This document shows positions 49,026-60,955 of a stretch of 64,000 bases of DNA, in pieces. The stretch lies in the NCBI GenBank assembly GCA_022579005.1, contig MU401625.1, positions 1-64,000 on the forward strand. The letters run 5' to 3'. The notes below the pieces were generated by a model. That model searched no databases and was not told where the DNA came from. It was given only the letters and a program-made list of their open reading frames with translations. Both the position numbers and the translations under genes were made by a program. The DNA is from Poronia punctata. Its lineage: Eukaryota; Ascomycota; Sordariomycetes; Xylariales; Xylariaceae. The number at the start of each line of letters is the position of its first letter. The first letter of the stretch is position 1.

Positions 49026-49954
49026 TTATTTATCGTCCGCAGTTTCTTCCTTTGCCAGATCGTGCTCCTTCAACAGCGCCGTGATTTCGTCTGCGGTCCA
49101 AAGTTTTTGGTAGATTTTACCGTCCTCCGTCTGCCCCACCGTAGCAAACTCGACTACCAGACCTATTAGTAATCGGTTCATGTGCGATGTGATTCGGACT
49201 AGGTAACACGCTTACTCTTCTCGCTGCTCAACTTTGTCGAGTCCATCGTCTTGCTTAGAACCTTGACGGCCATCGCGCAAGCCTCCTTTAGCGTGCAGTC
49301 TTCCTTGTAGTCCTGCTTCAATAAGCTGTCCGCGCTGGCCTTGTTTGCGCCAGTACTCGTGGCTTTCCAGCCGCCGTAGTTCCCCGAAGGATTGCTAAGG
49401 TACAACTGGAACTGTCGCTGCGGATCCCAGCCGGCATAGATGAAGGACACACCAAACGGACGCAGACCACCATGTTGCGTGTACCCTTGTTTTAGATCAC
49501 ACAGCCTTCGCACTAGTTGTTCGCAGGGGATGTCTTCGTTGTAGGTCAGGAGGTACCGCTGGGCGGCTTGTCTGGCGTAATTGATGAGGATATTGGCATC
49601 GGACGTCATGCCGGCGACGGCGCAAATCATGTTACTGGTTTGGTCAGCAAACCTGCCTGGTTTAGGTTGGGTTTAGAAGGTTGGTCGGCTCACTCGTTCA
49701 GTGTATACAGTTTCTCTGCCGACGTATCTTGCTCCAGCAACTTCGATGTCACCTTTCGCTCCGCTGCTAGGACGATGCCATCTTTCGCAAGGATGCCGAT
49801 AGCAGTGCCCGCATGTGAGATTGCCTCGAGTGCATATTCGACCTGATATAGGCGACCTTCGGGGGAAAATATGGTTGTCTATTACCGTCATCAGCTGCTA
49901 TGCATGAAGCGACATGAGTTAAAAGCTTACCCGTGAGTCGTAACGGCGAGACAT
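49026..49954 (-). CDS. PRE9: 20S proteasome alpha-3 subunit
   Basis: This subunit of the outer ring of the 20S proteasome corresponds to yeast Pre9 (human PSMA4). Four exons join in frame: 49954-49931, 49878-49694, 49634-49216 and 49153-49026, for 251 residues. The N-terminal alpha-subunit signature is complete: [20 protein letters not shown], then [13 protein letters not shown]. Further family marks are [39 protein letters not shown] and [15 protein letters not shown]. The C-terminus [19 protein letters not shown] matches yeast. Exon 1 has only 24 bases. I did not find the yeast Rpn4 box (GGTGGCAAA) just upstream, though filamentous fungi may not use it. Confidence 0.96.
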
Positions 49955-51759
49955 GGTGGGCAGTGGTGCAGCTGTAGAATTAATGACCAAGCTGCGAACC
50001 TTTAGAGCCCGAGGATGCGAGTACTGGTATCACTAGACGAAAAGATGAGGCAGGCCAAAGCGACGGCAAAGGGAAACCAGTAGTATATTGGCTAGCCTTA
50101 GTGCTCTTTACTGTTTGGTATGGTGACGTGGGTTGTGTGAAGATAGGCCTGGAATAGATTCACTGGGTGGACAGAAGGCTGGCTTGTCAACCAGGTGAGG
50201 CCCGTTAGCCCACTGCTGCTAGGCAAGAGCTTCGAACGCGTACAGTTGGACAAGGTCTGCTGAGGTAGGTACTACCACTGGGAAACAAAAGGTACCTACC
50301 CATACAGGTACATGAAGACACATGTAAAACTAAGCTAGCTTAGTGCAAGAAATGCCGCGGTTCTGTACTCTTAGGTACTGATGATAACCTGTACTTGATC
50401 AATTGAGGTGCCTTACTAGCCACAGAACCAGCCACTCACCCCTCCTAATGAGATGAGACTCGCCTTTCTCAGTTGCAAGTGCCAAGGTGATACGGTACGA
50501 GTATGTGCCTGCCTAGGTACCTGTCCCCCTGTTTTGCGTCCTGTCCATTTGACATAAGAAGTTCCTACAGAATTCCTAGGCTGTAACTTATATAGTATGA
50601 ATTACTTGTGGATTCTAAGTATTAGTTATTATTTCTCGATTCCTGACAAAGAGACCTGGACTTATGCATTCATTAAAAAGACATTCATATTTGTAGAGAA
50701 GGAGGTGCCTACAAAGTACGTGCTCGTAGGCACAGCTTGACAGGTTCAGAGGTGAGCAAGTGTGGGGTAGAATGTTGGGGTACCTACATGTAGGTATAGG
50801 CTGCCAACCTCTGATCAACGACCGTCAATTTGCCAGTTGAACCATGTACATGTACTGTACATACCTACATGTACCGAGCTACTCGTATTCTAGGCTGGTG
50901 ACTCCGGTCCCTACTGTGATTGGTACTAAGTATAAGTACGGGAAACAGGATACACCTACGAGTATGTACATGTACCTAGACACCTAGCTGCAAAGGTGTG
51001 ACCTCCCAGTCAAAAGCACCATCTTTGAGGCCCACCAGGCTAGAAAATTGCTTTCCTATTGGTCTCGGGTACTTCCTACCCCATCTTCTGTTATTCCTTT
51101 TTTCCATCTGGCCTCCACCCATCTCTGCTTGACGTGGTGAACACTCTCCCTCATCTTCTTACTACATCAGTTTCCAGTAACCGCGACGCCCGCCCAACTA
51201 CCACACATTACGCAATCGCGCCACGAAGATTCCAATTGCCCTGTCGCGTCGATACAAACGTTGTGTGTTCGGGATCCTAAAATAGTCAGACTTGCTTCTC
51301 CCTGGCAAGTTGTTAATTCAGGACTCGATCCACGACTGTTTTCAACACGCGACCGGTTTGTGTTGCGGCGCCTTCCTGGCAGTAATCAGTCGCACCGGTT
51401 TAAACTAGGTGCGGCTTTGCAGTTTCTTAACCGTCGACCCTTCCTAAAGGGGTCAGCGGCCATAGAATACCAGGCCAAAGGTTTAAAGCAGGTCGGGATT
51501 TCGTTGTTTGGCATTGGGTGGTCTGTTTTGAAGTTTCACCGACAGATATTTAGTTGATACTTCGTGGCCACTGCCGCCTCGACTTCTCACTGTAGTGTTG
51601 GAGGGCTTTGTAGAAGTATGGGTATTTCATGAATCTCTATTGCCTACCTGCTATCATTTGTAGACAATCTGGGCAGTGTTGTTGTCACTGGCACGCCGCA
51701 CGTCAATAAATTCGCCTGCACTAGTCTCGCCCACCAGGACCGAACGCCATATCCCCAAC
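49955..51759. other. 1.8-kb divergent region rich in short palindromes
   Basis: PRE9 and BYE1 diverge from this stretch. No gene is supportable. It holds a perfect 16-base palindrome (TACCTACATGTAGGTA, 50781-50796), GTACATGTAC near 50845 and 50966, and TACGAGTA motifs at 50496, 50880 and 50957. Many further TAGGTA/TACCTA words occur between 50260 and 50990. Confidence 0.5.
50781..50796. promoter_or_regulatory. 16-base perfect palindrome, function unknown
   Basis: TACCTACATGTAGGTA equals its own reverse complement. It lies in a cluster of related words between two divergent genes. A protein-binding site is possible but nothing here proves it. Confidence 0.3.
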
Positions 51760-54679
51760 ATGTCTGGTAAGCGCGCCACACCTGCTGATGCTTTGTAACC
51801 AACTCCCATGAACCATCCTTCAAATAGTTCAAAAGACACCGTCTGCCCATTCTTCCCCAGGAGGCCTACAGGCGCAACGCGTCCTCTCCACTTACCGAAC
51901 CCGTACCCAATTCTTACACCAGACTGCCCCATAGCCAGGTCAAGAGACGAGGACGGCTCGCTAACACCTCCATTGCTTAGAACCGGAACCCCGTCGATCG
52001 GTGCGCGCTACCAAAGGGCAACACACGAAAGCATTCGACCAGCTTGAGAACGGACCTGAACCTAAAAGGAGACAGGTTAAGAAGAATGCCAAGAAGGCGG
52101 CCGAAAAGGAGGACAAGCAAGAAGAGGATGAGGAAGTTATCCGTTGCATTTGTGGCGCCACAACGCAGGAAGACGATGATGCCAATGAGCCCTGGATCGC
52201 CTGTGACAAATGTGGTGCCTGGCAGCACAATGTTTGTATGGGTATGAGTGTGTTCACCGAAGATTTAACTAAGGATTACTTCTGCGAACAATGCTCACCT
52301 CAAGATCACAAGGAGACGCTCGAGGCTATCAAGAGGGGTGAGAAACCTTGGGAGGACCGCAGGCAGAAATACGAAGACGAGAAGAAGAAAAAGAAGGGAA
52401 ACAAGAAGAAAGGAAAACGGGTTAGTGATCAGAAGGAACGCGCATCGCCGAGCGCAGCCACCGCCACCGCCACGGTCAAATCGCAACAGCCCTCACCGGC
52501 TCCGGATGTGAAGAAAGAAAAGGGGGAGCATGCGCAGGAACCACCGTCGAAAGGGAAGCGCAAATCACGCGATCATTCCCAGGGCCCTGCTGTCAAACAG
52601 CGCAAAGTCACCGAAACTCAAGCCACACCGGTATACCCCAAGTATTCGGCTCCTGCCGACCTTCCCGATGCCATTCAGAAGCTTGAAGGCACCAGAAGGC
52701 AAGCCGCACTCGGCCTGCAGAAATCACTCGACAGCGCCATCGACCAAGCGGAGAAGAAGAAGCTATATAGTCTTCCAGAAGGCGCTAGTAAGAAGAACAT
52801 CTCGGAGCGATTGGCGCTAGAGATTGAACGAGCATTTGTCGACACTCATCCCAACTCGTCCCAGAATGCGGCGCAGCTACGGACTTTGTTGTTCAGCTTG
52901 AAGAATAATGTCGAGCTTGCTGCACGAGTCCTCAACCGCACCCTGCCGCCCACGTCGTTTGTGGTGATGACGGGCGATGAGCTCGCCACGAAGGAGCTCC
53001 AACGCGAAAACGCCGAGATGAAGGCTCGGGCAGAGAAACAATCCATTCTTGTAACGGATGACGGGCCTCGGATCCGGCGGACTCATAAAGGAGAGGAGGT
53101 AGTGGAAACAGACAGCTTCTCTATGGCAACGGACGAGGTCCCATCCCAACTACGCCAGCAGGGAGTCCGGGAAGCTGCCGAAGCCAAAAATCCAGGTGCG
53201 AAAAGCCAGGTCGGTGGTGGTGCTGGGACGGAGGCAACAGCAACAAGCGGCGACGGCCAGAAAACAGCCAGTCGACGGACATCTTCAGGGCCTCTGCGAA
53301 TCGATACCCAGCCCTCACAATCACCCAAGCCATCAGACTTTGACTTGGGCAAGGTCTTCTCCAGTGTAGGATCTCCTTCAGTTAACCACCAGAGACGACC
53401 ATCGGCTCAGGTCCGATCTGCCGGCCCGGGCGATGACCCCGATGTCGATAGGCTACTACAAGACGACGGCACCGACTCGCCACCCTATTCGCCAACTGAA
53501 GACATCGATCCAGACGTGGTCTGGCGAGGGCCATTGACCATGACCAACGTGGCGGACATCACGACAGTTGCCAAGTTTGTCGGCGGGGCCGACCTGAGCA
53601 AGATCAAAGGCATCGCCTGGAAGGATCTGATACCGCCTCTACTTAGTGTGTGTGGGCGGATACCAGAAGAGAAAGTAGTGCCTTATCTTTGCGGACTGAG
53701 ATACAATAATCAGATCGACCTGGTAATCACCAGCCTTTCCCCTGCCCGTCCGAATAACGAGGCCGACCGCAAACAATTCCTGGCTGTCATCGATTACTTC
53801 AAGTCCAAGAAGCGGTATGGCGTGGTCGGGGAACGGAAACTGGGCAACGTCCGGGACACGTACCTTGTGCCTGTGCCAGAAGGCAACGGACCGATCCCCG
53901 AGCCTATGCAGAACATCGACGACCACCTGATTCCCCAAGTGAGGACCGAACCGATGTTGCTCATGGTGTTTGTGGTTCGGGACGAGAAGCAAACTCCAAT
54001 CCCCCCTGAACAGGCCAGGCCTGATCTACAACAGAGTCTACAACAAAGCCAGGCCGGCACCCCGTCCCAGGCCACCCCAGTGCCACCACCGAGACATCCA
54101 TCGATACCCTCAGGCCCTACTTGGTCGCCTGCCACGCCTCAGGGCTCTGTAAGCACGCCAACCTTCCCACCTCCGCAATACAGCCAAACCCCGATACCAC
54201 CGCCCAAAATTCCAGGGCAGCCAACTCCGCCTATATCAGCGCCTCCCCGTCCCATCCCACCAGGTCCCCCAACCGTTGCACCCGCAGCACCCCACGGGGC
54301 AGCGGCACCAGGACCATCTGTGCCCAACCAAGACCCCAATGTTCATGCCCTACGGGCAGCACAAGCAGAAGGGGAGATGAAAGCCCGTCAAGTGCTTGGG
54401 CCGCTGTTCGAGAGCTCTACCGTGACGTTCCTGTTACCCCACGCGGCGCGCATGATGGAGGGCGAATGGACGGCAGTCAGACGATGCCTAGAACGGGATC
54501 CGCGAGCGCGTGATGACCTACAACTTCTAAGTAAACTTCTGACGGAAGAAGGCAATGCAGCGAGGAAAAATGCGGCGTCCCCGAACCCCAACACCCCTTC
54601 TCCCGGCGTAGTACAGACAACACTTGCAACGGCCGCGAGTAACGCACCCGAGGCGACTTTGACCCAGCCAAAACCATGA
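51760..54679 (+). CDS. BYE1: Transcription elongation factor BYE1 (PHD, TFIIS-like, SPOC)
   Basis: BYE1 binds RNA polymerase II and methylated histone H3 in the nucleus. A 7-base first exon (51760-51766, ATGTCTG) joins exon 2 (51981-54679) across a 214-base intron with GTAAGC and TTAG, yielding MSEPEPRRSVRATKGQHTK and 901 residues. Exon 2 has no ATG near this conserved start, so the tiny exon is needed. The PHD finger is at residues 58-107 (CIC...CDKC...HNVC...CEQC). A TFIIS central-type domain lies at about 237-355, and a SPOC domain at about 515-670 (DPDVVWRGPLTMTNVADI). A long Pro-rich linker and a helical tail follow. The domain order is exactly that of yeast Bye1. Confidence 0.92.
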
Positions 54680-55087
54680 AGATAAGATGTCTCCCTGTTC
54701 TACTGTATACGCGTCATGGACGCGGTGTTATGTCGCAGTATGTTGATTACTGTGCTGATTTCGCTTTTATGTGTATGGAGTAACATGTTTCTGTTTTTAG
54801 ATACCGCCGCACAACGGCGTTTGTGTTCGGAATAGTGTATGCTTGGCAGTTATAGTACATATAACATCTCAGTCTAGATTCCTGCTTGGACGATCTTGCC
54901 CGTGAAAATACAGTAATGCGTTGTAGACTAGTCCATAATGACTTTATTTCACTAACAGTGAATAGTTTGAGTGGCGACGAAAAAGGGAAAAGAATCGTGT
55001 AAAGATAAAGTTCGATTACATTACACCCGGAGTTCCCTATTCCTCTGACTTAACAGACGTGTAAACCCCGAAAATGACATGAAATCC
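54680..55087. other. Convergent 3' region
   Basis: About 400 bases lie between the BYE1 and GPI-protein stop codons. No other feature is seen. Confidence 0.4.
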
Positions 55088-55816
55088 TCAACGTAGTGCC
55101 GCAATTAAAAACATTGCTCCCGCTATGGTGAAAGACCCCTTTAAGACATCCCCTCCAGCCGTAACAACAGCAGTCGAAGTAGCTTTTGGCGACACAGACG
55201 TAGTTTCTGGGATGTTTGACGACGTGATACTAGGATCAACATAGTGGGTTGGCCTGGTTGAGCAATCCTCGGCTCCCTCCCCCCCACATCGAAGGGACAT
55301 CGTAGCGGCAACGGGAGCTACATAAGGGCCGCTATCACTGGGATACGTGATGGTAGCTGTTATGGCCTCTGTTGCACAGACACCGACTTCGCAAGTCTCT
55401 ACTCGCGCTGTGAAGCCGAAGGGTACGGTTGTAGGACTTGCGAAATGAGGTAGTGAGGATAAGCCGAGGTAAGTTTCTGTAATCGCGTATTTCTGCTCTT
55501 GTACTGCGAGCCCAGTGCAGAAGGCCGGATAGGCGGTGGCAAATGTGCTTAGGACCGTGCAGCTTGGACAGTTGCAGTATAGGCAGGGGGGCATGGTGTA
55601 TGACACTGATAATGTAACTGGTGAACCGGGGACGTTGCCAGCTACCGGTACTGGTGGTGGGTTATGGGGTGAGGATGGTTGGCTAATGCCGAATCCAGGT
55701 ACTGAGGACACCTGGGGAACGCATTCTGTTACTGCGAAGGAGGTGTAGGCGAGTCTTTGGGCCCGGGCGTAGATTACGCCCAAGGCGAGCCATGTAAGTA
55801 GGGTTCTGTAGGCCAT
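55088..55816 (-). CDS. Secreted, probably GPI-anchored cysteine-rich protein
   Basis: I chose the Met at 55816 because it begins a signal peptide (MAYRTLLTWLALGVIYARA); an in-frame ATG at 55867 would add 17 residues. The protein has 242 residues and no intron. After a Pro-rich stretch comes a cysteine-rich segment (MPPCLYCNCPSCTVLS) with further cysteines at CEVGVC and LRCGGEGAEDC. A Ser/Thr-rich stalk follows. The C-terminus is hydrophobic (GSFTIAGAMFLIAALR), the pattern of a GPI attachment signal with small residues upstream. It is therefore probably a cell-wall or plasma-membrane surface protein. I do not recognise the family. It is divergent from the mucin-like gene, 545 bases away, which is also secreted. 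Confidence 0.78.
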   Translation of the reverse strand: MAYRTLLTWLALGVIYARAQRLAYTSFAVTECVPQVSSVPGFGISQPSSPHNPPPVPVAGNVPGSPVTLSVSYTMPPCLYCNCPSCTVLSTFATAYPAFCTGLAVQEQKYAITETYLGLSSLPHFASPTTVPFGFTARVETCEVGVCATEAITATITYPSDSGPYVAPVAATMSLRCGGEGAEDCSTRPTHYVDPSITSSNIPETTSVSPKATSTAVVTAGGDVLKGSFTIAGAMFLIAALR

Positions 55817-56361
55817 CGAGAGCGGTGGTCTCGAGATGAACGAGTGTAAGAACGGGGAATATACCATTACTTGAGAAGAAATTGCCTTCCCGGCACCATG
55901 ATGATGATTCTACAACAGCATATGTGGCGTACATATATCTGCCTTCACTGTTCTCGTCAGAGTGGCTTCGACGATCTCAAGACCTAGACCGGTCCCTCCA
56001 TCGTCATCCTCGACGAAAACAGCAACCAAGAAGTTGTGGCCAATGTGGCTACCACGCCGACAAACTTGAATTCGTTCCTGGAATGTACCTCTGCTGCCAA
56101 ATTTGGGTTGTCTCAGTCTCTTAATATGGAATGGCCCGCTCGGCATGTACCTTACCTACCCCCCAGCTCCCAGCCATTTTGAGGAAAATGTCTCAGATGA
56201 AGCTGTGACGTCGTGTAGTATTTGCTATAATATGCGATCGATGGGTGAGGATGAGTCTTCAACGTAGATAAGATGGAGAGCTGCCATACCCCTTTAGTTC
56301 ACCATGGTTGGGACACGAAAAGACAAACTACGAATTTGGAACTCATGCTCGCTATAACAAC
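55817..56361. promoter_or_regulatory. Shared divergent promoter region of two surface-protein genes
   Basis: 545 bases separate the start codons of two outward-facing genes for secreted surface proteins. Both promoters must lie here or in the flanks. A TATAATATG stretch occurs at about 56226. Co-regulation is inference. Confidence 0.45.
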
Positions 56362-59300
56362 ATGCAGCTCTATTTGGCCGTCTTAGCCGTCCTTGCCAAT
56401 GGGCTACATGGGCAGGGCTTACGAAGAAACCGGTCACCGTATCATGTTGATCCGGGCTACCAGCAGTACAAGACCTTGCCGGAAGTGAGGTCGGTATGTT
56501 ATACTTATATGACTACTATTCTAATCACCCTACCGCCGAGTATCACTACTGTTTCTCAAGGTGAGCAGTTATCTGTTGTCCGCTCGATCGATTTATCGTT
56601 CTATGAGATGTGCTCTCGGTGTACGGTACCTGTTACTAAGTCGGCATGTAGGAATTGTTGGCCCCCATTATACAACTACCTTGCTCTCAAGTCCTCAACT
56701 GGGGCTACCATCACCCCAGAGATCCTCGCATGGCTCCCAGGGGCAGGGAGTTGGTCAGGGAAAGACTGCGAGATACTCCTCGACAGGAGCTGTCACGGTC
56801 TCTGGTGAAAGATCGTCTGAAAGGGGTAGAACAAAGGCTACAGGGACAACCACAAGTTCACCATTCACTGTGAAGCCCGGCCGAGTGAAAGGACCGGTAA
56901 GTGATACTTCCCATTATAACTAACTGGTACAAGAAATAGCAAGTTTGAAGTTTCTCACATACTACCAGATGTTACCCGTCATCCTTGGCATACAAAGAGA
57001 CAAGTCCCTAGGCACAGACCCAGAAGCCCTCTCAGACGGGTTCATCACGTTCTCAGAAGTCGATGATCCCTTTGATTGCTCACAAGCCCAAAAGTTCGCC
57101 CTTGGAAACGGCGAACTACAGACCTTTGGCATGTCTGTATCTGCTGATCCAGATGACCCATATGTAGACATCCGTATTCCTTCTGACGGCATGATTTCCA
57201 CGAGTGTGGTTGATGCAGATGATGGGCTCTTATCCTGGAGGAATCAGTCGTTTTATGGCGGTGCGGCAGGATTTTGCAAGACGAGTGATGGGGGCGTGTT
57301 TGCTACCTTTACGGATAGGGGTGGACCGGATGATTGCGATACTGTCCATCTTCCTGTTTATTATGGTGAGAAACATGCAGACCTTCCCAAGATTGGTATC
57401 ATACTTACATGCGTCTTTGAAGCTTTTCACTGCCGGGATGGTATCCTTTCACCAAGTTCAGTTACGAGCGTTGCTGCGAGCGGGATTTCTGCTTCCCAAA
57501 GTCTGCTGCAGTCTCGAACGACTTTGTATGGGCAGCCTTCTATCACGAGGGGAGTAACGAGCGAGATTGTTACTTCGATTGGGCCTTTCAACTCTATCAC
57601 TTCTTTAGTTGGGCAGAGTAACCCTGCCACAGAGTCCAGTAGTCCGACGACCTTTACTGTTATCTCTCGTTTCCAGAGCAATCAACCTTTGAGCTCCGCC
57701 TCAAGTCCGACTCCCAGTAGGACCTCGGTTGTCCCCGATCAAAGTATTACAGGCGCGAATCCGCCCATGTTGAGTGGCTTGATACCTGCCGCTTCAACAC
57801 AGAATGGCGCCACCGCAACTTCATCTCAAATTTCCCCGTCCGGAAGTGCACCGCAGTTGACTAGTTCCCCTGCCAGCAGTACTCAATCCGGGCAACAGTC
57901 TAGTTCTACTACTAGTGGATTACCGTTAGGGAGCTCTTCAGGTTTGCAGAGCCCCATAACGAATGTTGGATCACAGTCAACTCAGTCTTCTTTAGTGGTC
58001 ACCTCTACACTACCCGCAGCCATCAGCAGCTCGCAGAGCATAGCTTCGGACTCGTCAGTATTGTTGATGACAACAAGCTCCGGGACAGCGAATTCAGCAA
58101 TACCACCGGTTACCTCTCTATCCAACTCATCTCAGACTACCGGATCGGGCACCGGGGTCCGGATAGAGTCGTCTGCTCCCCGGGCAACCGGAACCGCGTC
58201 GTCAACAATTAACACAAGTACTTCAACAACAACATCATATCAAGGAGATTTCGGGATAGATAGCATCCCTGACTTACCCGGAGGTGGTACGCTTGGTTTC
58301 AAGACTACTTCAACGACTAAAAAAGGCGGTAAACGGACGTCCACAACTACCCCTTTTGTGTTCACACCACCAGAGGTGCGTTTTCCACAGCAAACGCCGA
58401 AAACAGCCTCGACCTTGACCCCTGGAAGTGGTTCTGCGTCTACCACTTCAACTGGTCAACCTAGTCCTCTGTCTGGTAATACTCAGGAAGGCACGTCTTC
58501 CCCAAGTGGTACTGTAACGGGTGTGTCGGAAACCGTGTCGACTGGATCTGTCCAACCTACTACATCTCCGTCTGAAATAGGTGATTCTGAAGAAATCTCG
58601 GGTACCAGTTCGCCTATTTCGTCAAATACGACATCCGAAATCTCTATTCCCCAGGGGAGTGTCACGATTGAGGTGATTGCCACAGTCACTACATCATCGG
58701 GCCTAGGCACAATAGGCACTACGTCGTCTGCTACTAGCTCTATTTCAGGGTCATCTACCATAGTCCCGAGCAGTTCCATTACAAATACTAGTGTGGAGAT
58801 ATCGACTATCATCACGTCAAGAGTAGGGGAAGCAGCGACGCAACTGACAAGCCAGTCCTCGTATAATTCCACGACATCGATAATAGAGGCTTCCGGGACT
58901 TCCCAACCCACAGGGGTTACGACTACGACATCATCACTTTCTTCAACAACTAGTACGATTAGAACTGGCTCGAGCAATAACACTACCTCGGGTTCCGCTT
59001 CAAGCCCATCTTCTTCCGCTTCGTTAGTAGCGTCAACTACAGTGGAAACTCCTACAACGGGAACATCCTCTATAGACTCATCGAATACTGGTTCCACGAG
59101 CCGCTCGGCCGCCTCTTCTACACTTAACAGCCCGGTCACTCTACAATCTACTGGCTTGGGAGGTCCCACTCCCACTGCCACTCCCACGCTGTCTTCGCCG
59201 ACAAACTCCGATTCATCCATCCTTTCATCATCGGCTTCATCTCTATCATCTGATGGTAGCCTTCTGTCAAGTACTTTGGGTAGTAGTTCAACAAATGAAA

Positions 59301-60955
59301 CTATATCACAAGCTACCAGTAGTTCTAGTGGATCTACCACCGTCAGAACTACGACAGGTGCCGAGAACACCATCACCTCCGCTAGTAGTTATACATCGTC
59401 GGGAACCGTATCTTCAGCAACCTCTGCTCGTTCGTCAACCTCAAGTCCCACTGGAACAGAGACGGCCACTTTTCCAGTATTCATCCTCTTTCCTTTTCTG
59501 CCGGATCCATTTGGGCCGGATCCATTTGGGACTCCTACCGGATCTAATGGTGTTTCAACAAGTACTTCCAAGTATTCTTTCACTTTTAGGCAGCAAAGTA
59601 GCACTTCGGCTACAAGCAGTTCTGGCGCGACCCCTAATAGTACTGGAGTGCCATCAGGAGTTTCCACTAGTGTATCTAGTGGTACTATTGTGACTGTAGT
59701 TGCATCCGTTACCATGTCCGCCAGCTCAACGACATCTACCATACCCCCGGAGGTACTTACTACTCCAACAGAATCGCCTTCAACCCCAACCTTGAGTACA
59801 CCGGGCAATGCCACTCCTGTCTCAGTGACGTCCACGGTTGTTCCATATATTTCCTCTACTAGTAGCACTATTCTTACAACCGCCGCTGTAACAACCACGA
59901 CACTTTCAACCGGCATGACTGCCACATCACCATCATCAGGCATATCTACTGGTGCATCTATTGGTGATATAGTCACTCTAATTGTATCCGTTAGCGTGCC
60001 CGCCAGCTTAACATCTATCACACCTTTAGGGGTTCCTACAATTCTAACAGCATCGTCTTCAACTTCAACCTCGAGTACGCCGGCCAATACCACTCCTATC
60101 TCGGTGACGACATCAACTACTGTGGCAGCGACTTCAACGAGACCTCCTATATCCACAGTTGTTCCGGATATTCCCTCTAGCAGCAGCAGCAGCACTATCC
60201 TAACAACTACCGGTAGCCCTCTAATGCCTACAACACTTTCAACCGGCATGACTGCTACACCACCGAATCCGGTCACTACCGTATTGACCAGCACTTCTAC
60301 GGCAGTGTCTTCATCAATCACAGCTCCTGTCGTTCCTCCGCTGTCCACTCCGACTCTTATTCCAGGACCTCCCATTGCCACAACAACTACTGCTGCATCA
60401 TCTTCGAGTTCTGCAGCAGTGTCTCCATCAACCACGCCTGCTGTCGCTCCTCAATTGTCTACGTCGACTGTTATTCCAGGACCTCCCGTTACCATAACAA
60501 TAACTGCGGCATCATCCCTGATTTCACCGGTGACCTCTACCTTGTCATCTCCGACCCTGCCCCCGACAGGGGTTCTTTCCCCAGCAATACCTACACCCTC
60601 ATCCGTAACAACAGCTATGGGATATCCCGTAATTCCTCTCCCTGTTTCGCCACCCACGAGTATACTTATCCTAACGCAAGAGCCAACACCAATCATACCA
60701 TCAACATCAGTTATCACAAATCCAGTCCAGACACCGCCAGTAGTAAAAACACTCCCACCAGTCCAGTCACCTGCCCCGGGCCCTCCGCAAGCTATATACC
60801 CAACAATAGCCTACCCTATAATCCCGCTGAATACTCCTCAGCTGCCGACTTCCCCGCTCGTCTCCCCGGTATCTTACCCAGTGGCTCCGTATCAGGTGCA
60901 ACCCGCACCTACAAGTCCATACCGGGGTTATACCGTGTTACCGCTAGGCGGGTGA
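56362..60955 (+). CDS. Large mucin-like secreted Ser/Thr-rich protein
   Basis: Three proposed exons (56362-56560, 56652-56896, 56969-60955) give 1476 residues. Introns have GTGAGC...TAG and GTAAGT...CAG, with ACTAAG and CTAAC branch sites. A signal peptide (MQLYLAVLAVLANGLHGQ) is followed by a short Cys-containing region and a globular-looking block (to about residue 310) with CSQAQKF, GFCKTSDGG and ILTCVFEAFHC. The remaining thousand residues are nearly all Ser, Thr, Pro, Gly and Val, an O-glycosylated stalk. Imperfect repeats appear near 59680 and 59960 (IVTVVASVTMSAS and IVTLIVSVSVPAS) and near 60350 and 60470 (IPGPPIATTTTAAS and IPGPPVTITITAAS). The Pro-rich end lacks a hydrophobic GPI tail. 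Exon 2 is the least certain part. An adhesin or cell-wall role is likely but unproven. Confidence 0.72.
59501..59530 (+). repeat. 15-bp duplication in the mucin-like gene
   Basis: CCGGATCCATTTGGG occurs twice head to tail and encodes PDPFGPDPFG, an unusual non-Ser/Thr island in the stalk. Confidence 0.85.

Noticed and set aside
56561..56808. Reading straight through the first intron of the mucin-like gene
   Set aside because: This frame stops at 56808, while splicing at 56560/56652 and 56896/56969 links the signal peptide to the long Ser/Thr-rich frame with good donor, branch and acceptor signals.
58483..60435. Long minus-strand frames (297 and 348 codons) opposite the mucin-like gene
   Set aside because: They are mirror images of the Ser/Thr-rich repeats; their Val/Asp/Glu-rich translations are what antisense of such codons gives, and the plus strand has a signal peptide and plausible introns.
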